Of a DNA stretch of 6,048 bases, positions 1 to 4,900 are shown piece after piece. Made by a program: the position numbers and the translations under genes. The notes beneath the pieces are model-generated. The model had not been told where the DNA came from. It did not search any database and saw only the letters and a list, made by a program, of their open reading frames with translations. Each line of letters starts with the position of its first letter. Positions within the stretch are counted from its first letter, which is position 1. Location of the stretch: contig JBGAUA010000195.1 in the NCBI GenBank assembly GCA_044228875.1, positions 1 to 6,048 of the forward strand, read 5' to 3'. The stretch comes from Epilinea sp044228875 (lineage in GTDB: Bacteria > Chloroflexota > Anaerolineae > Epilineales > Epilineaceae).

Positions 1-435
1 GGCCAGTTCGCGGTCACCTTGCGCGAGGTCGTTCCACACCAGCACCATGGCGATGCAGGGCGCAAGGGCGATGAGCATCACGCCGGAGAAGTACTCGGGG
101 AACGTCTCGAGGAAGATCAGCCCTAACGCGAACATCAGCGCGGGCCCGACGATCCAGCTCATGACCAGTCCGGTGGCCAGCACGCGTCGGTGCTTGAACA
201 CGCTCGGAAGTTTGGCATAGTCCACCTTGGCCAGCGGCGGGATCATCATGAGGATGAGGCCGATGGCGAGCGGGATGTTGGTGGTTCCGCTGGAGGCTGC
301 GCTGATGGAGGCCGACACTTCGGGCATGAAATGTCCGAGCGTCACGCCCACCGCCATGGCCAGGAAGATCCACAAGGTGAGGTAGCGGTCGAGGAAGGAG
401 AGCCGGCCGGCGACGCCGGCGGTGGATGGGTTCAT
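1..435 (-). CDS. acr3: ACR3-family arsenite efflux permease, 5' part (runs off left edge)
   Basis: This is the N-terminal 145 residues of an inner-membrane arsenite exporter of the ACR3 type (bile acid:sodium symporter superfamily), which expels As(III), and in some members Sb(III). The start RLSFLDRYLTLWIFLAMAVG (residues 11-30), the segment IGLILMMIPPLAK (58-70) and LAPCIAMVLVWNDLA (124-138) are close to ACR3 family blocks. Four hydrophobic segments are visible at about 19-37, 52-69, 85-109 and 116-134. Cys127 in the fourth corresponds to the cysteine known to be essential for transport in studied ACR3 proteins. The residue before it is Pro, where many members have Arg (LARC). Family length is about 350-400 aa, so well over half is missing because the window ends, not through mutation. 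The ATG at 435-433 is preceded by GAGG at 449-446 with a 10-base gap. It lies 147 bases downstream of arsR on the same strand and is presumably co-transcribed from the arsR promoter. Confidence 0.93.
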   Translation of the reverse strand, partial: MNPSTAGVAGRLSFLDRYLTLWIFLAMAVGVTLGHFMPEVSASISAASSGTTNIPLAIGLILMMIPPLAKVDYAKLPSVFKHRRVLATGLVMSWIVGPALMFALGLIFLETFPEYFSGVMLIALAPCIAMVLVWNDLAQGDRELA

Positions 436-445
436 GGAGCGGGAG

Positions 446-449
446 CCTC
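446..449 (-). promoter_or_regulatory. Probable Shine-Dalgarno of acr3
   Basis: GAGG read on the minus strand, 10 bases upstream of the ATG at 435. Spacing is at the long end of normal. It supports this start because the family's N-terminal block begins only about ten residues later. Confidence 0.5.
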
Positions 450-545
450 GTGGGTTCGGGTGGGGATCAGCGCGTCGGACGCTCGGCTCGAACTGCCCGG
501 GCCGGGGCGGTTGGGTCGGTCGGGCTGATCGGCTCGGATCATCTG

Positions 546-561
546 ATCGTCAGCAGACGAT
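546..561 (-). other. Inverted repeat in the arsR-acr3 gap
   Basis: ATCGTC, four bases, then GACGAT form a perfect 6-bp inverted repeat inside the 147-base gap between arsR and acr3. In the mRNA it would be a small stem-loop about 20 bases after the arsR stop codon. No U-run follows, so it is not a standard terminator. Its half-sites (ATCGT / ACGAT) resemble those in the arsR operator but are 6 bases apart, not 3. It could be an intercistronic mRNA structure, a weak second ArsR site, or chance. The rest of the gap (436-582) holds no credible gene. Confidence 0.3.
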
Positions 562-582
562 GACTGGCCCCCTCTCGACGGC

Positions 583-930
583 TCAGAGGCCGCCGATTAG
601 GGCCTTTACCCTTCGCAGGGTCCGCGGCTCCAGGCAGTAGGCCACGCGCGGGCCGTCCACGTCGCCGCGGATGAGGCCCACATCCTTGAGCACCTTGAGG
701 TGCTGGGACACGGTGGACTGCGCCAGCGGCAGCTCGTCGACGATATCGCCGCAGACGCAGGCCTCGCGGCGGGCGAGCAGGCGCAGGATCTGCACCCGCG
801 CGGGATGCCCCAAGGCCTTGGCCAGAGCCGCCAGCTCCTCGTCGGCCGCCACGCCCTCAACGGGGCGCAGATCGGGCTGGGCGTCGGCGGGAGGGCAACA
901 GGGCTGGGCGGAGGCGTGGGAATCTATCAT
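583..930 (-). CDS. arsR: ArsR-type arsenite-responsive repressor
   Basis: A 115-residue winged-helix repressor of the ArsR/SmtB family. It is expected to bind its own promoter as a dimer and release it when As(III) or Sb(III) binds. ELAALAKALGHPARVQILRLL (first E at residue 32) is the family helix block, and LAQSTVSQHLKVLKDVGLI (69-87) is the recognition helix-turn-helix followed by the wing around 88-100. Candidate metal ligands are Cys11-Cys12 near the N-terminus, Cys58 and Cys60 (CVC) before the recognition helix, and Cys99. Corynebacterium glutamicum ArsR uses an N-terminal Cys pair plus a cysteine in this helix region, whereas E. coli ArsR uses CxCxxC in the helix; this protein has elements of both. 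The ATG at 930 is preferred because a later start would lose the Cys-Cys pair. There is no Shine-Dalgarno sequence before it, but a promoter ends only 9 bases upstream, which suggests a leaderless message. Length is normal for the family. Confidence 0.95.
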   Translation of the reverse strand: MIDSHASAQPCCPPADAQPDLRPVEGVAADEELAALAKALGHPARVQILRLLARREACVCGDIVDELPLAQSTVSQHLKVLKDVGLIRGDVDGPRVAYCLEPRTLRRVKALIGGL

Positions 931-948
931 CGTGAAACGACGATAGAT
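922..948. promoter_or_regulatory. Probable ArsR operator (12-3-12 inverted repeat)
   Basis: ATCTATCATCGT (922-933), spacer GAA, then ACGACGATAGAT (937-948) form an inverted repeat with 11 of 12 positions paired; the mismatch is at 929/941. ArsR/SmtB repressors typically bind imperfect inverted repeats of this size over their own promoters. This repeat covers the -10 box, the predicted transcription start and the arsR start codon (930-928), so its left arm is also the first coding bases. Assignment to ArsR is inferred from position. Confidence 0.75.
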
Positions 949-1154
949 GATTCGGGAGGCAAGGTCAAGATCAGGGCGTTCGCACTAGGCGAGCCGCCCG
1001 AGGGAAGCAGCGGGCCCATGCCGCTGGCTTCAGCGAAGGCCGGTGAGCAAGCTTCGGACGACCCGATCGCAAGCGGGCCAACAGCCGGGAGTGGATCGGA
1101 CGTCGCGGGGGATGCTTCGGTCGCCCGGCATAGGCCTCCTGATGGTGCCGACTG
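931..1154. other. Spacer between the toxin gene and arsR
   Basis: A 224-base stretch. Only the arsR promoter and operator at its left end are convincing. A very short frame (ATG at 1131, stop at 1030, 33 codons) has AGGAGG only three bases upstream, but shows no recognisable protein. No rho-independent terminator is visible after the toxin gene; the small hairpin at 1022-1035 lacks a T-run on either side. Confidence 0.5.
940..968 (-). promoter_or_regulatory. Sigma70-type promoter of the ars operon
   Basis: On the minus strand, TTGACC (968-963) matches the -35 consensus at 5 of 6 positions. After a 17-base spacer comes TATCGT (945-940), which matches the -10 consensus at 4 of 6. The -10 box ends 9 bases before the arsR ATG, so the predicted start of transcription falls at about 933-930, at or just before the start codon. 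The -10 box lies inside the inverted repeat at 922-948, as expected for repression by steric block. The promoter assignment comes from the sequence match only. Confidence 0.75.
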
Positions 1155-1580
1155 CTAGATCAAGGGGTTGACGACCTGCACGTTGTCAGAGTGCTGTCCC
1201 GCATTCAGATCCTCGGACCAGACCATCGCGCAGCCGAGCGCCCTGGCGCTCGTCAGGATCATGGCGTCCCAGAAGGACAGTCCATAGCGCTGCTGGAGCC
1301 GGATGGCTTCCTGAATGTCCTCGGCGGTCGGGCTGTGGACGCGCCACGCCGCCAGGTCACCGATGATCTCGGCGACCGTAGACGGTGCCAATGGCCGGGC
1401 CACCTTCCGGGTGATGGTGACGTAGAACTCCTGGAGTACCTGGATGCTGAGCCCGCCGCCTCCCTCGTCCCACAACCTGCGCAGCAACTCGCGAGCACGG
1501 ACGTGCTTCTCCTGGGCCGACACGTCGTGGGCGTAGACGAGGATGTTGGTATCAACAAAGACCCGTCCCTCATCGCTCAT
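1155..1580 (-). CDS. PIN-domain ribonuclease toxin (VapC-like)
   Basis: A 141-residue PIN-domain protein, the normal size for a VapC-type toxin. PIN toxins are Mg/Mn-dependent endoribonucleases that cut specific RNAs (often tRNA or rRNA) and stop translation when free of antitoxin. The acidic active-site residues are all present: Asp10 in FVDTNILVYA (8-17), Glu51 in LQEFYV (49-54), Asp105 in LSFWDAMIL (101-109) and Asp124 in SEDLNAGQ (122-129). The fold therefore looks intact and probably active. The ATG at 1580-1578 lies inside the end of the upstream antitoxin gene (11-base overlap), and there is no strong Shine-Dalgarno sequence of its own, so translation is probably coupled to the antitoxin. 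RNA target unknown. A PIN protein with a role other than toxin is possible, but the paired RHH gene argues against that. Confidence 0.92.
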   Translation of the reverse strand: MSDEGRVFVDTNILVYAHDVSAQEKHVRARELLRRLWDEGGGGLSIQVLQEFYVTITRKVARPLAPSTVAEIIGDLAAWRVHSPTAEDIQEAIRLQQRYGLSFWDAMILTSARALGCAMVWSEDLNAGQHSDNVQVVNPLI

Positions 1581-1812
1581 GCAGTTCGTCCCGACTGACC
1601 TGCAGCCGGCCGCCCGTGCCGAGGTCGGCTGGTGTACTCAGCCACGCCAGGTGGTGCCGCCGCGCGCGGGCGTAGCGGCTCTCGTTCGCCACGAGGTCTT
1701 CCAGAGCGCTTGCGAGCAGGCTGGAAATCGATGTCTGCCTTTGCGCCGCGATGACTTTTACGCGGCGCAGCACGTCCTTGGGCAGTGACACGGTGACGTT
1801 CTGGGTTTCCAT
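1570..1812 (-). CDS. Ribbon-helix-helix antitoxin of the PIN toxin
   Basis: An 80-residue antitoxin. Residues 4-41 form a ribbon-helix-helix DNA-binding domain of the CopG/Arc/MetJ kind: QNVTVSLPKDVLRRVKVIAA (4-23) gives the DNA-contacting beta strand and first helix, and SISSLLASALEDLV (28-41) the second helix. The tail, rich in Arg/His and ending DLGTGGRLQVSRDELHER (63-80), is typical of antitoxins paired with PIN toxins and presumably wraps the toxin active site. I chose the ATG at 1812 over an earlier in-frame ATG at 1905. It has a GGAGGT Shine-Dalgarno five bases upstream of it (counting from GGAGG), the RHH fold begins right after it, and the extra 31 residues from the earlier start look like translated promoter. 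It overlaps the toxin gene by 11 bases. The complex probably represses its own promoter. Confidence 0.92.
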   Translation of the reverse strand: METQNVTVSLPKDVLRRVKVIAAQRQTSISSLLASALEDLVANESRYARARRHHLAWLSTPADLGTGGRLQVSRDELHER

Positions 1813-1816
1813 GGCT

Positions 1817-1822
1817 ACCTCC
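1817..1822 (-). promoter_or_regulatory. Shine-Dalgarno deciding the antitoxin start
   Basis: GGAGGT on the minus strand, with the GGAGG core ending five bases before the ATG at 1812. It is the strongest ribosome binding site in the window and fixes the antitoxin start against the in-frame ATG at 1905. Confidence 0.8.
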
Positions 1823-1846
1823 ACGCAAAGCAGTGTAGCACGCAAA
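1822..1846. repeat. Direct repeats flanking the toxin-antitoxin -10 box
   Basis: CACGCAAA occurs at 1822-1829 and again at 1839-1846, with a 17-base period. The two copies bracket the -10 candidate at 1832-1837. Ribbon-helix-helix repressors often bind pairs of short repeated sites, so these are the best candidate operators for autoregulation. An outer CCACG/CGTGG pair (1821-1825 and 1849-1853) adds some inverted symmetry. The link to the antitoxin is inference. Confidence 0.4.
1832..1840 (-). promoter_or_regulatory. Candidate extended -10 promoter of the toxin-antitoxin operon
   Basis: TGC followed by TACACT on the minus strand (1840-1832) matches an extended -10 element, about 20 bases upstream of the antitoxin ATG. 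No good -35 hexamer sits 16-18 bases upstream, where the sequence is GC-rich. It is suggestive only, but the position fits a short leader carrying the GGAGGT site. Confidence 0.45.
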
Positions 1847-1905
1847 CACGTGGAGGGGCGCCCGGTGTCAGCAGCCCGCGCAACCACCGCCCCAGACCAC
1901 CGCAT

Positions 1906-4900
1906 TTACCCCGTCCCAACCCCAACCCACGGCAGCCACACCCACCCCACCCCCGCCCGCGGTGCCAGCCGCCGGAAGCCCGTCACCGGCAGCTCGAGCA
2001 GCAGCGCGCCCGACCCATCCAGCAGCCGGGCGGTCCACCGCTCGTCCGGCCGGCCCGGGATGCCCGCCGCCGTCAGCTCCAGGACGGATGCGCCGCCCAG
2101 GGGTGGCCGCAGGCGGATGCGCAGGACCTCGTTCCAGTTGTGGCGGCCGGCGTCGTAGATCAGGTGGCGGGGCTCGGTAATGGTCCGCGTATCCACGCTT
2201 TCGCCGTCCGTGCCCAGGCTCAGCCAGGCTGCCGCCAGGGCCGCCGGCGTGTATGGAACCAACCCCCGGTCCGCGCCATAGCGCAGGGTCAGCACCGCGC
2301 GGCCGCCCGCGCCGAAGTCCAGCATCAGGCGCTCGTCCGGCAGGGAGGGCAGGGCGCAGGGCTGCAGGCGGGCCGCCGGAGCGCCATCCACCGCTGCCCA
2401 GAGCGGTGCATCTTGGAGCAAGGTCGCCTCGTCCAGGCGCAGCAGGTTGGGCTCGGCGGCGCGCAGGGCCGGCAGCTCCAGGCTCAGGACCAGGCGACGG
2501 GAGCCGGCGCGAAAGGCCTGGCTCAGGCGCAGGCCCCGCAGTTCGGGGCGGCCTGCTACCAGCTCGATGTCCAGACGCCCTGGACCCACAGCGGACGCCG
2601 GAATGACATCGGGACCTAGCCGCGGCGCGGACCAGAGGTCCACCGCCAGGGTGCCCGTGACCAAGGGCAGCGTCAGCTCCCCCGCCCGCAGGGTCGTCTG
2701 CACGAAGTCCGCCTCCTCGGCCGCCGCGTCCTCCGCCTCGCGCCAGGCGGAGCAGAGCGCCAGGCCCGCGGGGCCGCCGGGCGCCGAGCGGCCCGGCAGC
2801 TCCAGGCGGGCGAAGCCCTCCGACGCGCGGCCCGGGGCGTCAGCGGCCAGGAAGGGCCGCACCTGCTTGAAGACCAGCTCCCCCTCGGGTGTCAGCTTGA
2901 ATTCCAGATCCAGGAAGATCCGCGCCGGGTCGTGGCCCTCTGGGTCTACCGCGTAGCTGCCGCGCAGTTGTAGCAGCAGGTCGCCCAGGCGATGCAGATG
3001 GACATCACTCAGCACCTGCGCCCCCGGCGGGACCAGGGACGACGCCTGCTCGCGGCGGATGCCCGCCACGCGGCCCCCCTTCACCTCCAGCACATCCCGC
3101 TCCGGCACCGCGCCCGGCTCCGGCAGGACCACCGAGGCGTCGCCCGGCTGCACGTTGACCACCAGCTCGTCCGCCGATGGGTTCAGCGGGTTGCCGGTGA
3201 AGGCCACGCCCTGGGCAACCTCGTCCAGGAAGGCCGGCGAGATCAGTATGCCCATGGCCGCCTGGCCCTGGTCCATGCCGTACCAGGCGCGCTCGCTGAC
3301 CGCTCGTTCGCTCCACAGGCTGGCCCACACCCGCCGGAGCCCGCGGCGGATCGTCCGCTCCTCCGGCTGCAGGGGGTCGCAGAGGGAAGGACCCTTGCTG
3401 TCGCCGTCCTCGCCGTCGGCCACGCAGACCGAGGTGGAGTCGTAGAGCCCCGCACCGCTGAAGACCAGGCCGTCCTCCATGTTGGAGGAGGAGCGGAAGC
3501 GGACCCTCCGCCGCGCGCCGAAGACCGGGCGGATGGCGGCGGCGATGGCCGCCACGGTGTCATCAGGGATGGCAGAGTCGCCGTCCCGCATCGCCGCCCG
3601 CAGCCGGTCCAACCGCGCCGCGCGCCATGCCGGGTCGCTCTGGAAGCGGGCGTCGGCCAAGAGGGCCGCCAGGTGCAGGTCCAGGGTGCGGGTAGGCGGG
3701 GCGACGGCCTCGTCGCGGATCGTGTTCTGGCGCAGGAAACGGTCGTAATGCTGGACGGGGATGGCCAGGCCCGTCGCCCGGTGCCGCTCCGGCAGCAGCG
3801 GGCCCAGCCGGGCCAGGTTGGCCGCCTTGGCACCCACCAGGCGCAAGCCGCCGGCCTCCCGCGCCGCCAGGTCCTCCAGACGCAGGATGGAGCCTTCCCC
3901 CAGGTCCGGCGGCGGGACGACCAGTGGCGTGGGGCGGATGCGCGCCCAGAAGGCCTCGGCCTCCGCCGGATCCACATCGGCCTTCACCTGCCAGCCGGCA
4001 CGACCGACGGTCAAGCGCACCAGCTGCCCATCGTGGGGGCGCAGCGTGTCCGGCGCCGCCGCCAGGTAGGCGTTGGGCGTGCCGCGCCGCGCCGAGCGCA
4101 CCGCCAGGTGCGAAAGCTCGCCCTGCGCCGAGCCGGTCAGGACCGCCCCCACCACCTGCGCCAGGTCCGTGGGCGCGCGGTCCAGGACGACGATGTCCTG
4201 CCAGCTCAGCACCGCCTGGGCCAGCTGGTCGACGCGGAGGATGCGCAGCGTTCCGTAGGCTTCGCCCACGGTGTAGGCCATGTAGCCGGGGTCGGGCGCC
4301 GGCTGGGGGAAGGCGAGGGGGCAGTCCAAGGGCGGCCAGGCAGCGGCGTCCCGGATCCCCTCCGGCTGGGTGGGGCTGTAGGCCAGGGGGCGGCGGCGGA
4401 AGGCGCGGCCGAGAGCGCGGCAGACGGAGCGCACCTCCTCCAAGCGGGGCAGTTCGTCCGCAACGGCGCTGTCGGTGTACAGGTCGAAGCCGTAGACGGT
4501 CCGCCCGTCCGCATCGCCGAAAGCGCGCAGGCCGCCGGCCCATAGCAGGCGGGTGGCCCGCCGCGCGGAGAGTGCGGTGTAGTCATCCTCGCTCAGGGCC
4601 CCGAACTGTTCGGGAAAGGCGGCGCGCAGGAAGTCCAGGTGCAGGGGGAAGCGGCTGACATCCTGGAAGGCGGCGCTGAAGGGGAGGACAGCAGTGGGGG
4701 CGTCCGCCGTCGAGGGCTTCGCAAGGGCGTCCGCCGTAGCCGACGCCGCAGCGGCATCCGCGTCCGCCGCAGCCCGGACATCGGTAGCCGACGGACCCGC
4801 AACCGGGCCCGCCGCCAGCAGGAACTTGCCCAGCCGCCCGCCTTGGGCGGCGACCACGGACAAGGCCGCCCAGTCCGTGGAGGAGCGGAGTTCCGGGCGC

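Noticed and set aside
1022..1035. Hairpin CGCTG-GCTT-CAGCG as a terminator of the toxin operon
   Set aside because: The stem is only five base pairs and no T-run follows it on either strand.
1030..1131. Short minus-strand frame of 33 codons after the toxin gene, with AGGAGG just upstream
   Set aside because: The spacing from AGGAGG to the ATG is only three bases, the product resembles nothing and has no hydrophobic or charged pattern, and a purine-rich site this size can occur by chance.
700..1158. Plus-strand frame of 152 codons opposite arsR and its promoter
   Set aside because: It crosses the arsR gene, operator and promoter, and its translation has no recognisable domain.
1813..1905. 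Extension of the antitoxin to an earlier in-frame ATG at 1905
   Set aside because: It would place the GGAGGT site, the extended -10 box and the repeats inside the coding region, and the added residues are not part of the ribbon-helix-helix fold.
3243..4543. Overlapping minus-strand frames of 244 and 326 codons within the giant gene
   Set aside because: They are in another frame of the same strand, have Arg/Pro/Gly-rich composition typical of shifted GC-rich codons, and the main frame is continuous through the ATP-grasp domain.
2992..4545. Long open frame of 517 codons on the plus strand
   Set aside because: It lies entirely opposite the giant gene, whose protein shows recognisable domains throughout. 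The plus-strand product is Arg/Gln/Gly-rich with no family features, as expected for a GC-rich shadow frame.
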